A stretch of 64,000 nt of DNA from Methylococcaceae bacterium UBA975 (GCA_002292375.1 DBBV01000017.1:141315-205314); one strand, 5' to 3'; numbered from the stretch's first letter, positions 9,508 to 18,310 are shown. Notes: generated by a model not told the origin, from the letters alone. Program-made: numbers and translations.

Positions 9508-10179
9508 TTAAGTTGATAATAGCAAGCCAAACAAAATGATCCAGATCAGCAGTAAAAAGTGCCAATACACGGCACACAATTCAATGCTTAAATTAACTTT
9601 AGATAATTCGACACCGCGTAACAACTTGACCGCTGCCAAACACCAAACAACTAAGCCACCCATCAAATGCAAGGCGTGCAAGCCGGTCATTAAATAGAAA
9701 AACGCATAGGCTGGATTGGTGTATGCGAAAAGACCCAAGGCATTAAGCTGCTTCCATGCTTGCCACTGCCCAAACATAAAAGCAACGGCAAAAACCCCCG
9801 CCAATAAAACAGCATAACGAAGGCGCGATAGTTGTTCATGCTTGTTGTTATTCCTGGCCCATTGCATGGCCACACTGCTAAGAACCAACGCCCCGGTGTT
9901 CCACCACAGCAGTGAAGGATCTTTTAAGGGCCGCCAATCACCTAATTCCATACGCATCATATAGGCGCTAATAAACAACGAAAATAACGAGGTTGCTACC
10001 GCCAAAAAAACAAATAAGCCCAGCTTTCTATCGACCTGAATAAACGAACGCCCGCCATGGCCACCCGTTATTGCCCCCATAGCGCTTTCTTGCCAAGGTT
10101 CTGTACCGGCCGTTTGCCTTAGTAACCACCAAGCCACCACGATCATTAACACCGCCATAAAAATCAGGGTAGTCGTCAT
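9508..10179 (-). CDS. Second cytochrome c oxidase subunit III-family protein
   Basis: A 223-residue membrane protein with about six hydrophobic helices and the subunit III hallmarks MTGLHALHLMGGLVVW and the terminal CAVYWHFLLLIWIILFGLL. It is clearly diverged from the 242-residue subunit III encoded next to it and starts with a membrane anchor followed by a soluble segment (about 20-50). It lies 36 bases after coxA. It is either an extra or an alternative subunit III. Confidence 0.88.
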   Translation of the reverse strand: MTTTLIFMAVLMIVVAWWLLRQTAGTEPWQESAMGAITGGHGGRSFIQVDRKLGLFVFLAVATSLFSLFISAYMMRMELGDWRPLKDPSLLWWNTGALVLSSVAMQWARNNNKHEQLSRLRYAVLLAGVFAVAFMFGQWQAWKQLNALGLFAYTNPAYAFFYLMTGLHALHLMGGLVVWCLAAVKLLRGVELSKVNLSIELCAVYWHFLLLIWIILFGLLLST

Positions 10180-10215
10180 CTCATCACCTCTTTACGATAG
10201 CGCTTTCCAAGCCTT

Positions 10216-11994
10216 TTATTCAGCATTATCAACACCGCTGCTTGCCTTTGAAGGCGGAACATTTTGTGGAATATAATCTTGTGTTGCACCGGGTACACCG
10301 TAATCGTAAGCCCAGCGATAGACCAACGGCAGCTGCTCACCAAAATTACCATGTTGCGGTGGTGTGTCGGCCGTTTGCCATTCTAACGTCGTCGCTTCCC
10401 ATGGGTTATCACCAGCCTCTTTACCGCGGTAGTAACTGATGAATAAATTATAAATAAACACCAATTGAACCGCCCCAACCACAATCGCAGCGATGGAAAT
10501 AAACTCGTTCAGGCTGGCCGCTGATTCAGGAATAAAATTCGTTCCTTCAAGTGCATAATAACGGCGCGGGACACCCAAAAAGCCGAGATAATGCATCGGA
10601 TAATAAATCGCGTAAGTACCTAAGAACGTAACCCAAAAATGGAATTTACCCAGCGTGTCGTCCAGCATACGGCCGGTCATTTTAGGGTACCAGTGGTAAA
10701 TGGCACCAAACACCACTAACACCGGGGACACCGCCATTACCATATGGAAATGAGCCACCACAAACATGGTATCGGACAGGGGTAGATCAATGGTCACATT
10801 ACCCAAAAACAGCCCTGTTAAACCGCCATTAACAAAGGTAAAAATAAACCCTATCGCAAACAACATCGGTACATTTAAACGAATATTGCCGCGCCAAAGG
10901 GTTAGCACCCAGTTATAAACCTTAATGGCCGTCGGTACGGCAATAATCAACGTAGTCGTCGCAAAAAAGAAACCGAAATAAGGGTTCATCCCACTGACAT
11001 ACATATGGTGTGCCCAAACAATAAAGCTAAGCGCCCCGATGATGATAATTGCCCACACCATCATTCGGTACCCAAAGATATTTTTGCGCGCGTGAATCGA
11101 CAGTAAATCAGACACAATACCAAACGCGGGCAACGCCACGATATACACCTCGGGGTGGCCAAAAAACCAAAATAAATGTTGGAACAATATCGGGCTACCA
11201 CCCGAGTAGTCCAGTTGTTCACCCATCGAAATAATCGCGGGCATAAAAAAGCTGGTGCCAATGATCTTATCCAGCAACATCATAATCGCGCTAACAAATA
11301 ACGCGGGAAATGCGAGTAAGGCCAGCACCGTCGCCATAAAAATACCCCAAATCGTCAATGGCATACGCATCAGTGTCATGCCGCGGGTACGTGCTTGCAA
11401 GACTGTCACCACATAGTTCAAACCACCCATCGTGAAGCCAACAATAAACAGTGCCAGTGATACCAGCATCAAAATAATCCCACCGTCAGAGCCAGGCGTA
11501 CCCGGCAAAATGGCTTGCGGTGGGTACAAGGTCCAACCAGCACCACTGGAGCCGCCGGGCACAAAAAAACTGGCCACTAAGACCAACACAGCAATAAAAT
11601 AAACCCAAAAGCTAAGCATATTAAGGTAGGGGAAAACCATGTCCCTAGCACCCACCATTAAGGGAATCAGGTAATTACCAAATCCGCCCAGAAACAAAGC
11701 CGTTAATAGATAAACCACCATGATCATGCCGTGCATGGTAACCAATTGAATGTAAGCAGACGGGTCAATAAAATCAAACGCCCCGGGCCAGCCTAATTGA
11801 ACCCGAATTAAAAGGGACATCACTAATGCGACGAGGCCAATCGCTATGGCAGTACAAGCATATTGAATAGCAATAACCTTGGCATCTTGGCTAAAAACGT
11901 AGCGTCCAAGCCACGTTTTAGGGTGGTACAACTCCATTTCTGGTATCGCGGCAGGCGCAACATATTCATCAGCGTCGTGAGTAACAATGGCCAT
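10216..11994 (-). CDS. coxA: Cytochrome c oxidase subunit I
   Basis: Catalytic subunit of an aa3-type heme-copper oxidase that reduces oxygen to water and pumps protons, in the inner membrane. About twelve helices are visible. The FWFFGHPEVYIVALPAFGI segment contains the CuB His and the cross-linked Tyr, HHMYVSGMNP the next CuB ligands, and VAHFHMVMA the heme ligands. I start at the ATG at 11994 (592 residues) with an AGGGGA site upstream. The TTG just before it is less likely. It follows coxB by 59 bases. Confidence 0.97.
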   Translation of the reverse strand: MAIVTHDADEYVAPAAIPEMELYHPKTWLGRYVFSQDAKVIAIQYACTAIAIGLVALVMSLLIRVQLGWPGAFDFIDPSAYIQLVTMHGMIMVVYLLTALFLGGFGNYLIPLMVGARDMVFPYLNMLSFWVYFIAVLVLVASFFVPGGSSGAGWTLYPPQAILPGTPGSDGGIILMLVSLALFIVGFTMGGLNYVVTVLQARTRGMTLMRMPLTIWGIFMATVLALLAFPALFVSAIMMLLDKIIGTSFFMPAIISMGEQLDYSGGSPILFQHLFWFFGHPEVYIVALPAFGIVSDLLSIHARKNIFGYRMMVWAIIIIGALSFIVWAHHMYVSGMNPYFGFFFATTTLIIAVPTAIKVYNWVLTLWRGNIRLNVPMLFAIGFIFTFVNGGLTGLFLGNVTIDLPLSDTMFVVAHFHMVMAVSPVLVVFGAIYHWYPKMTGRMLDDTLGKFHFWVTFLGTYAIYYPMHYLGFLGVPRRYYALEGTNFIPESAASLNEFISIAAIVVGAVQLVFIYNLFISYYRGKEAGDNPWEATTLEWQTADTPPQHGNFGEQLPLVYRWAYDYGVPGATQDYIPQNVPPSKASSGVDNAE

Positions 11995-12053
11995 CAAAAA
12001 TCCCCTTTTTATATGAACATCTACAACTTAAAACTGTTTTTAGTATTTTTAAC

Positions 12054-13169
12054 TTACGAGCCCGAGCCAACACCCTCTTTGGTATAGGCAATCAAAGCTT
12101 CTATTTCCTCATCCGTAAAATTTCCAGGTGGCATAATAGGCGCATACCCTTGCACAATGCTGACATTAGGCGACACAATAGACTCTTTTAAGTACGCCTC
12201 ATCCACTACAACGGTGCTACCATCGGCCAAGGTTTCGGTTTTACCGTACAAACCTAACCAAGTGGGTCCAACACCCGCGCTACCGTCGATACTATGGCAT
12301 GCCACGCAACCACTCGATTGCGACAAGCGCCGCCCCTTCTCAACCAAACTTAGACCGATGTTTGAAGCTGGCCCTGTTCCCGCTACGGTTTGAGCATACG
12401 TTGGGTGCGTCTTTAACCAAGCGCTATAACCCTTTTGCGTATCCACAACCACTTGGCTTCGCATTTTGTAGTGTCCAATGCCGCACAGTTCCTCGCACAG
12501 CACATCATAAGTACCTAACACCGTAGGGGTTAACCATAAATAGGTCACTATGCCAGGCACTAAATCCATTTTTACGCGGAATTCCGCCACCGCAAAATCG
12601 TGTAACACATCTTGTGAACGCAGTAGCATTTTAACCGGCCGATCAATCGGTATATGTAAGTCGCCCGTGGCAACAATAATATCGTCTTGCCCATTGGGGT
12701 CATTAGGGTTAATGCCAAGCGGGTTGGCTGCCGTGGTATGGCGCGTATCAACCGTACCCAAAACACCATCATCACCGGGAAAACGGTAGCTCCACTGCCA
12801 TTGTTTACCAACCACTTCTAAAATATCAGCGTCTTCAGGCGGGTTAACAAAGTCGGCCCAAACGTACAAACCGGGCGCCAACATCGCTGCCACACCCAGT
12901 GCAGTTAAACCCGTTAGCCAGAGCTCAAGCTTTTTGTTTTCGGGTTGGTAATGCGAGCGAGTATTCTTTTTATAACGGAACTTAACCACACACCACGCCA
13001 TAAATAGATTAACCGCGACAAACACAGCGCCTGTAATCCAAAAGGTAATATTGATGGTGTCGTCGATGGTGCTCCAATCTGAGGCCAGCGGAGTTAAATA
13101 CCAAGGACTAAAAAAATGAAAGGCCACAGAGCCTATAACGAGGAGAATCAAAGCAATCGCAAATATCAT
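12054..13169 (-). CDS. coxB: Cytochrome c oxidase subunit II with fused cytochrome c domain
   Basis: Electron-entry subunit. Two N-terminal transmembrane helices (about 3-22 and 42-65, with another hydrophobic stretch near 90-108) precede the periplasmic cupredoxin domain. Its CuA site shows as VLHDFAV and CEELCGIGHYKM. A C-terminal extension holds a class I cytochrome c: SSGCVACHSIDG (CxxCH) and an axial Met in APIMPPGNFTDEEIEALIAY. This makes it a caa3-like subunit II of 371 residues. It is the first oxidase gene. Confidence 0.96.
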   Translation of the reverse strand: MIFAIALILLVIGSVAFHFFSPWYLTPLASDWSTIDDTINITFWITGAVFVAVNLFMAWCVVKFRYKKNTRSHYQPENKKLELWLTGLTALGVAAMLAPGLYVWADFVNPPEDADILEVVGKQWQWSYRFPGDDGVLGTVDTRHTTAANPLGINPNDPNGQDDIIVATGDLHIPIDRPVKMLLRSQDVLHDFAVAEFRVKMDLVPGIVTYLWLTPTVLGTYDVLCEELCGIGHYKMRSQVVVDTQKGYSAWLKTHPTYAQTVAGTGPASNIGLSLVEKGRRLSQSSGCVACHSIDGSAGVGPTWLGLYGKTETLADGSTVVVDEAYLKESIVSPNVSIVQGYAPIMPPGNFTDEEIEALIAYTKEGVGSGS

Positions 13170-13394
13170 ATTTTTCTACAGCCCCTTCACCAGTTGATAC
13201 AACGGATTCAAAGATATACAAAAGCCTAGACATCTCGACTGAGTTAATGCTATATGAATTTTTTCAGTTAGACCACGATTTTTTTAAATTAAAAAAATAA
13301 TTACGCCAATAAACAGTTACTTATTTCAATAGTAAGCCCCTAACACCGGCGAAAAAAACTGTCAACAAGCGGGCATTCAGCACACCTTATTAAA

Positions 13395-14018
13395 CTATAA
13401 TTTCGTCGTTAATTTAGTAAAAAAGCCGCGCACACCCTTCGCCAGTTGGCGCGGCCCCATCCGCCAGTACATCAGCTGAACCAAAACAAGCAAAACAATA
13501 AGCGCGGGCAAATAGCCATAATCAAAACCACCCACACGGAAATAAAACACGGAGCGATAAATTTCATTTTTCTCGGGATGTCTGGCAGTCACCACGCCAA
13601 TATAGTCCCCTGCTTGCTTAAAATCATAGCGGGCGCTCAACGATCCCGAAGCATAATGTGTTGCCGGTGCATACAATAAAGTCACCTGATCAATATTATC
13701 AAGCGCGGCAATGTCGTCCCATTTTGCAAACTGACCGAGGCCTGTTAGATCATTGATAATTCTAAAATCGACCAGCAGTTCTTTTAAATAATCATGCTGA
13801 AAATCGATCACAAAAATACTACTGGCCACCTTCGGGATGTCTTCACAAAACTCTTCGGAACCCGAAGAGGTTAATTGATAGCCGCTAAAGTGCGCTTTTA
13901 AAAAGCCGATATTGATCACGCATTTATCATCTTCCATGCCAACACCGCCGTGCGCAACAGCACAGGGCGTCCAGATTAATGAACAGCTGAATATTAGTAG
14001 GGTCCATCTGTAAGCCAT
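13395..14018 (-). CDS. Exported, C-terminally anchored protein next to the oxidase operon
   Basis: A 207-residue protein with a signal peptide (about 1-22, ending near CAVAHG) and one C-terminal transmembrane helix (about 171-187, GYLPALIVLLVLVQLMYW) followed by a basic tail. The periplasmic part has two Cys (GMEDDKCVINIG and SEEFCEDIP) that could form a disulfide, and a beta-rich stretch. Its position 225 bases upstream of coxB on the same strand hints at a role in oxidase assembly or copper handling. No copper motif is obvious and I do not recognise a named family. Confidence 0.75.
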   Translation of the reverse strand: MAYRWTLLIFSCSLIWTPCAVAHGGVGMEDDKCVINIGFLKAHFSGYQLTSSGSEEFCEDIPKVASSIFVIDFQHDYLKELLVDFRIINDLTGLGQFAKWDDIAALDNIDQVTLLYAPATHYASGSLSARYDFKQAGDYIGVVTARHPEKNEIYRSVFYFRVGGFDYGYLPALIVLLVLVQLMYWRMGPRQLAKGVRGFFTKLTTKL

Positions 14019-14181
14019 CGTTTTACCTTGCCAGCCTTTTATAGGTGCTTATGCCATCAAGCCATAACTTAGCTTACCACCCTCGCATTAACAATCAACA
14101 ACACCCGCGTTTTACTCCGGTTTACTGAGTACGCTAATTACAGTAACCTAGGCATTGTCTTAATAGTGACAACGGTTGTTT

Positions 14182-14583
14182 ATGATCCATTTAAAACACA
14201 GGTTTACCTTCAGTTTAATTCGTCAACGCCTAGCGCAGGCAATCGGCGTATTTTGTGGTGCAGCTGCGGCCCTACTATGGACCTTTGCCATGTGGGGACC
14301 AACCGATGTACTCAGCTTATCCAGCACCAGTTTTTTTGGCGCCTTAATACTCACTATTTTTGCCGTTGTCGCTATTATTGCCGCCCTGCATGCGCACGGC
14401 CGCGTACTGCTGTTGATGTTTTTAGTGTCTTTTTGCCCGGTTGGCTTTTTTATGCTAACCGAAGCTCATTGGCTGAGCTTAGCTGGGGTCTTTAATCTGG
14501 GCTTTCTTGTTGCCGGTCTACTGCTATTAGTAAGCCAGCCGTCACCCAAGCAACAACCCAACAACACCGAAACCGCCAACTAA
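14182..14583 (+). CDS. Small four-helix membrane protein
   Basis: A 133-residue protein from the ATG at 14182 with four hydrophobic segments (about 18-38, 48-68, 72-92, 95-115) and a short hydrophilic Gln/Asn-rich tail. A TTG six bases earlier is a less likely start. No catalytic motif is visible and the function is unknown. It stands alone between the divergent oxidase-side gene and ettA. An overlapping frame starting at 14166 is rejected because this frame has the clean membrane-protein pattern. Confidence 0.65.
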   Translation: MIHLKHRFTFSLIRQRLAQAIGVFCGAAAALLWTFAMWGPTDVLSLSSTSFFGALILTIFAVVAIIAALHAHGRVLLLMFLVSFCPVGFFMLTEAHWLSLAGVFNLGFLVAGLLLLVSQPSPKQQPNNTETAN

Positions 14584-14679
14584 AACAACGCATCCTGTAA
14601 ACGCTATTCGTAACAACGGCGTTAACGCATATAATCACATTTAAATTATTAGTAACTTTCACGTAGGAAAAAACACACT

Positions 14680-16347
14680 ATGGCCCAATACATTTACACC
14701 ATGAACCGCGTTAGCAAAGTTGTACCGCCTAAACGCCAAATTTTAACCGACATTTCTTTATCATTTTTCCCCGGTGCAAAAATTGGCGTACTGGGTTTAA
14801 ACGGTTCAGGTAAATCCACCCTACTTAAAATTATGGCCGGTTTAGATACCGAAATCGAAGGCGAAGCACGGCCACAAGCGGGCATTAAAATTGGCTATTT
14901 GTCGCAAGAACCTCAGTTAGACGAAAGCAAAGATGTGCGCGGTAATATTGAAGACGCGCTGGGCGATTTAACCTCGGCACAAGCCGAACTAGACGCCGTG
15001 TACGCCGCTTACGCAGAACCCGATGCCGACTTTGACGCCCTTGCCGCCAAGCAAGCCGAATTAGAAAATATTCTACAAGCCGGTGATGGGCATGATACCG
15101 AACGCACCATGGAAATTGCCGCCGATGCATTGAGACTTCCACCTTGGGATGCCGATGTCAGCAAGCTATCGGGCGGTGAAAAACGCCGCGTTGCGCTGTG
15201 TAAATTGCTGCTCTCTAAACCCGACATGCTGTTACTTGATGAACCCACCAACCACTTGGATGCGGAATCCGTCGCGTGGTTAGAACGCTTTTTGCACGAC
15301 TTTACCGGCACCGTAGTCGCCGTTACCCATGATCGGTACTTCTTAGATAACGTCGCCGGCTGGATTTTAGAACTGGATCGCGGACGCGGCATTCCGTGGG
15401 AAGGCAACTACTCATCGTGGCTGGAACAAAAAGACGCCCGTTTAGAGCAAGAGCAAAAAGCCGAAGCCTCGCAAAAACGTTCAATTAAAAAAGAACTGGA
15501 ATGGGTACGCTCAAACCCGAAAGGCCGTCACGCCAAAAGCAAAGCGCGGATGGCACGCTTTGATGACCTACAATCCAAAGAATTCCAAAAACGCAGCGAA
15601 ACCCAAGAAATTTACATCCCACCTGGGCCCCGCTTAGGTGACTCGGTGATAGAGGCCGTTAACGTCAGCAAATCCTTTGGTGACCGCGTGTTGTTTGACA
15701 ACCTAAACTTCAAACTACCCCAAGGCGGCATCGTCGGCATTATTGGTGCCAACGGCGCGGGTAAATCCACCCTGTTTAAAATGATGGGCGGGCTAGAAGA
15801 AACCGGTGGCGGTGAGATTAAAATAGGCGAAACCGTTAAGCTCGCCTACGTCGATCAATCACGCGATAGCCTAGACGACAACAAAACCGTGTTTGAGGAA
15901 ATTTCCGAAGGCAACGATGTTATTACCGTTGGCACCTACGAAACCCCTTCACGCGCCTACGTCGGCCGCTTTAACTTTAAAGGCTCAGACCAACAAAAAC
16001 GCATGGGCGACCTGTCCGGTGGTGAGCGTAACCGAGTGCACCTAGCCAAAGTGCTTAAAGAAGGCGGCAATGTGCTATTACTCGATGAGCCAACCAACGA
16101 TTTGGATATTGAAACCCTACGCGCCTTAGAAGAAGCCCTACTCAGCTTTCCCGGTTGCGCCGTGGTCATCTCACATGACCGTTGGTTTTTAGACAGAATC
16201 GCCACCCACATGCTCGCCTTTGAAGGTGATAGTAATGTGGTATGGTTTGAAGGTAACTATGAAGATTATGAAGCGGATTTGAAACGTCGATTAGGCGCAG
16301 AAGCGGATCAGCCTAGAAGACTTAAGTATAAAAAATTGGCTGGATAA
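14680..16347 (+). CDS. ettA: Energy-dependent translational throttle protein EttA
   Basis: ABC-F ATPase that binds the ribosomal E site and gates entry into elongation according to ATP level. The 555 residues contain two ATPase domains with Walker [10 protein letters not shown] and GANGAGKST, signature LSGGEKRR and LSGGERNR, and Walker [12 protein letters not shown] and [11 protein letters not shown]. Between them lies the linker [20 protein letters not shown] typical of EttA. The N-terminus [19 protein letters not shown] matches the family, and an AGGA site precedes the ATG. Confidence 0.97.
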   Translation: MAQYIYTMNRVSKVVPPKRQILTDISLSFFPGAKIGVLGLNGSGKSTLLKIMAGLDTEIEGEARPQAGIKIGYLSQEPQLDESKDVRGNIEDALGDLTSAQAELDAVYAAYAEPDADFDALAAKQAELENILQAGDGHDTERTMEIAADALRLPPWDADVSKLSGGEKRRVALCKLLLSKPDMLLLDEPTNHLDAESVAWLERFLHDFTGTVVAVTHDRYFLDNVAGWILELDRGRGIPWEGNYSSWLEQKDARLEQEQKAEASQKRSIKKELEWVRSNPKGRHAKSKARMARFDDLQSKEFQKRSETQEIYIPPGPRLGDSVIEAVNVSKSFGDRVLFDNLNFKLPQGGIVGIIGANGAGKSTLFKMMGGLEETGGGEIKIGETVKLAYVDQSRDSLDDNKTVFEEISEGNDVITVGTYETPSRAYVGRFNFKGSDQQKRMGDLSGGERNRVHLAKVLKEGGNVLLLDEPTNDLDIETLRALEEALLSFPGCAVVISHDRWFLDRIATHMLAFEGDSNVVWFEGNYEDYEADLKRRLGAEADQPRRLKYKKLAG

Positions 16348-16377
16348 CAATACATACAATAAAAAACAAGGTAAAAA

Positions 16378-17226
16378 ATGAATACTGATGTCCATGAAAA
16401 AATGATTCCCTCTGGGGAATTGGCCAGCCACTGCCTATTCGCTGGCGACCCTAAAAACCCACCGCTTATTTTGCTGCATGGTGCAGGTCCTGGAGCCAGT
16501 GCAGCCTCTAATTGGCTGCTGTGTGCCGAGGACTTAAAAAAACATTTTTATGTGATAGCACCCGATGCGATTGGTTTTGGGAAGTCTGAATTACCTAAAA
16601 AAATACCGACTAAAATGGCTGCTTGGATGGGTTATCGAGTAGAGCAAGTTAAAGGTTTAATGAATGAGCTAGGCATTGAAAAAGCCCATTTAGTGGGTAA
16701 TTCAATGGGTGGCGCTTTGGCGATGCAATGTGTGGTAGAAATGCCAGATCGTTTTGATAAATGCATGTTAATGGGCGCCATTGGTGCCCCGTTTGATCGG
16801 CCGTCCACCATGACGCGGATGATTAGTTTTTATGATGACCCACGAGCAGGCCGCTACCGTGAACTGATCGAAAGCTTTGTCTATGACCCGAGTATTTTTG
16901 GCGATTTACAAGCCGTTATTGATGACCGTTTTGCAAAAGCCATGAACCCTGAAACGCGAGACGTACAAAAAATAATGTTTGAAGCGATGATTCAGGACAT
17001 GGAAAAACTCATTATCCCCGCACCGGTATTAAACCGCATGACACATGAATGGGTTATTGTTCATGGGCGCCAAGATAATGTTATCCCGCTTGAAACCAGT
17101 CTGTATTTTCTAGAACATTTAAAACGTGCTGAATTACATGTACTAGACCGTTGTGGCCATTGGGCACAAACCCAGCGTTGGGATGCGATGTACCCGTTAA
17201 TTTTAGATCATTTTTTAGGCGAATAA
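16378..17226 (+). CDS. Alpha/beta hydrolase, meta-cleavage product hydrolase-like
   Basis: A 282-residue alpha/beta-fold hydrolase. ILLHGAGPGASAASNW provides the oxyanion loop, VGNSMGGAL the nucleophile elbow (Ser), HGRQDNVIP the acid and RCGHWAQTQRW the His. The GAGPGASAASNW loop and the tail resemble enzymes that cleave C-C bonds of ring-fission products such as 2-hydroxymuconic semialdehyde. No other ring-cleavage gene lies beside it, so substrate is unknown. It starts 30 bases after ettA and borders the integron-like accessory patch. Confidence 0.85.
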   Translation: MNTDVHEKMIPSGELASHCLFAGDPKNPPLILLHGAGPGASAASNWLLCAEDLKKHFYVIAPDAIGFGKSELPKKIPTKMAAWMGYRVEQVKGLMNELGIEKAHLVGNSMGGALAMQCVVEMPDRFDKCMLMGAIGAPFDRPSTMTRMISFYDDPRAGRYRELIESFVYDPSIFGDLQAVIDDRFAKAMNPETRDVQKIMFEAMIQDMEKLIIPAPVLNRMTHEWVIVHGRQDNVIPLETSLYFLEHLKRAELHVLDRCGHWAQTQRWDAMYPLILDHFLGE

Positions 17227-17283
17227 AAAATGAAAGGCTGGGGAGCTAATATCGGTTTTCTAGCTGTTTACACGGTGTTAAAA

Positions 17284-17318
17284 AATCAATCGAGTCTGAC
17301 CCCATTGATTTGTGGGGT
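17284..17318. repeat. REP-like palindromic fragment
   Basis: Overlapping inverted repeats: AATCAAT (17284-17290) with ATTGATT (17304-17310), and ACCCC (17299-17303) with GGGGT (17314-17318). The segment, with its GTCTGACCCC core, resembles REP-type palindromes that I recall near REP-associated transposase genes in Gammaproteobacteria. It lies between the hydrolase gene and the attC site. Confidence 0.5.
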
Positions 17319-17326
17319 TGGGTTAT

Positions 17327-17344
17327 ATCAAGCTGGCTGACCCC
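17327..17344 (+). repeat. 18-bp inverted repeat, left copy
   Basis: ATCAAGCTGGCTGACCCC occurs here and as its exact reverse complement at 18293-18310. The two copies bracket the attC site, the HNH gene and the truncated second attC. A 12-base part (GCCAGCTTGATT) recurs at 18702-18713. The copies could be REP-type units or ends of a small mobile unit. Confidence 0.85.
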
Positions 17345-17413
17345 ATGATTTTTACTGCTGATTTGGCTCAGCATCTATGGGAAATGCAGGATGATTTTGA
17401 CAGACAGCCCTAA
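17345..17413 (+). pseudogene. Possible 3' end of a truncated cassette gene
   Basis: A short open frame (MIFTADLAQHLWEMQDDF, 22 residues in all) ends with a TAA that overlaps the R'' box of the following attC site, as often seen for integron cassette genes. Upstream sequence in frame runs into the inverted repeat. It is probably the tail of a lost gene. Too short to assign. Confidence 0.3.
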
Positions 17414-17497
17414 CAAGTCAATCAAGTGCGCACACAAAAAACGTGTGCCGGACGCTACGCAAAAGACGCGTAGCACCGCTTATTTCAAACGTTATGT
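17408..17497 (+). other. Integron attC recombination site
   Basis: All parts of an attC site are present with canonical spacing: R'' CCCTAAC (17408-17414), a 5-base spacer, L'' AATCAAG (17420-17426), L' CTTATT (17479-17484), a 6-base spacer and R' GTTATGT (17491-17497). L'' and L' pair only if one base (C at 17423) is extruded, the known extrahelical-base feature of attC. Two inner hairpins are perfect: GCACAC/GTGTGC (17430-17435/17443-17448) and GCTACGC/GCGTAGC (17454-17460/17468-17474). It lies 15 bases before the HNH gene start. Confidence 0.82.
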
Positions 17498-17512
17498 GTC
17501 TTAAGGAAAATT

Positions 17513-18217
17513 GTGGCCGCTGAAAACGAGATACTTTCATACTTCGAGATGTGCCAAAGGGAAGGCACTTCGCTCCAGCGCGGAATGAATTTCCGGCTGC
17601 ATGGTGGTCACTCTGTGGTTCTCATGTCAGTTCGACCTAATGCGCCATACCAGGACGAGGTGCAAGAGGATGGTGCAGTGTTGATCTATGAGGGACACGA
17701 CCACCCCAGAACAAGTGAAACACCAAATCCAAAATCTCTAGATCAGCCTGAGTTCTTGCCCAGTGGGAATCCGAATGAAAATGGGAAGTTCCACAAAGCG
17801 GCTCAGGAATTTAAGGCTGGTAAAAAGGCACCTGATCTCATCCGCGTCTATGAAAAACTCCGCAAAGGCATCTGGGGGTACAACGGATTTTTCCACCTGG
17901 TAGATTCGTGGCAACAATCTGATGACGGACGGCAGGTTTTTAAATTCCGTTTGGAGGCTATTGAGGAGGTTGTTGATGCCACTGCGGCCGTGGATTCGGA
18001 GTTTAAAATAACAAAACACCGGCGAATTATCCCAACTCACGTCAAGCTTGCAGTTTGGAAGAGGGATGGTGGTAAGTGCACAAAATGCGGCTCCAAAGAC
18101 GAGCTCCATTTCGATCACATTCTGCCGTACTCCAGAGGTGGAACATCGCTAAAAGCGGAGAATGTCCAACTCTTGTGTGCCCGTCACAACCTTAAAAAGG
18201 GTGCCAAAATTGAGTGA
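17513..18217 (+). CDS. SRA-like domain / HNH endonuclease, probable modification-dependent restriction enzyme
   Basis: The 234-residue protein starts at a GTG with an AAGGA site. Residues about 20-150 (GMNFRLHGGHSVVLMSV, GAVLIYEGHD, GIWGYNGFFHLVD) resemble SRA/YDG modules that bind modified cytosine. Residues 170-234 form an HNH nuclease: RDGGKCTKCG, the catalytic HFDHILP (Asp201, His202), Asn217 in AENVQLLCARHN, and two CxxC-type zinc pairs. Together this suggests a type IV restriction enzyme that cuts modified DNA. It sits directly after an attC site and before a truncated one, like an integron cassette. The SRA assignment is from remembered family patterns. Confidence 0.85.
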   Translation: MAAENEILSYFEMCQREGTSLQRGMNFRLHGGHSVVLMSVRPNAPYQDEVQEDGAVLIYEGHDHPRTSETPNPKSLDQPEFLPSGNPNENGKFHKAAQEFKAGKKAPDLIRVYEKLRKGIWGYNGFFHLVDSWQQSDDGRQVFKFRLEAIEEVVDATAAVDSEFKITKHRRIIPTHVKLAVWKRDGGKCTKCGSKDELHFDHILPYSRGGTSLKAENVQLLCARHNLKKGAKIE

Positions 18218-18220
18218 GCC

Positions 18221-18290
18221 ACATAACAAATCGCTGCAGGTGACGTTTGCCCCGCCATGCACTTTTGCTTCCGCAGAAGCGCATGGGATC
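18221..18290 (+). other. Truncated attC site after the HNH gene
   Basis: Four bases after the HNH stop, R'' ACATAAC (18221-18227), a 5-base spacer and an L'' position (18233-18239) follow, then inner hairpins (CCATGC/GCATGG and GCTTC/GAAGC within 18250-18287). R'' is the exact complement of the R' box of the upstream attC at 17491-17497. The L' and R' boxes are missing, and the sequence passes into the right inverted repeat at 18293. Confidence 0.6.
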
Positions 18291-18292
18291 AA

Positions 18293-18310
18293 GGGGTCAG
18301 CCAGCTTGAT
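18293..18310 (-). repeat. 18-bp inverted repeat, right copy
   Basis: Perfect reverse complement of 17327-17344. It lies where the 3' half of the second attC would be expected, so its arrival may have truncated that site. Confidence 0.85.

Noticed and set aside
14166..14495. Alternative 109-residue reading frame overlapping the small membrane protein.
   Set aside because: The overlapping frame at 14182-14583 has clean transmembrane helices, while this one is irregular and Cys/Arg rich, as expected for a shadow.
15009..15407. Long minus-strand open frame inside ettA.
   Set aside because: Antisense shadow of a strongly conserved ABC-F gene; its sequence is low-complexity Ser/Arg and has no ribosome site.
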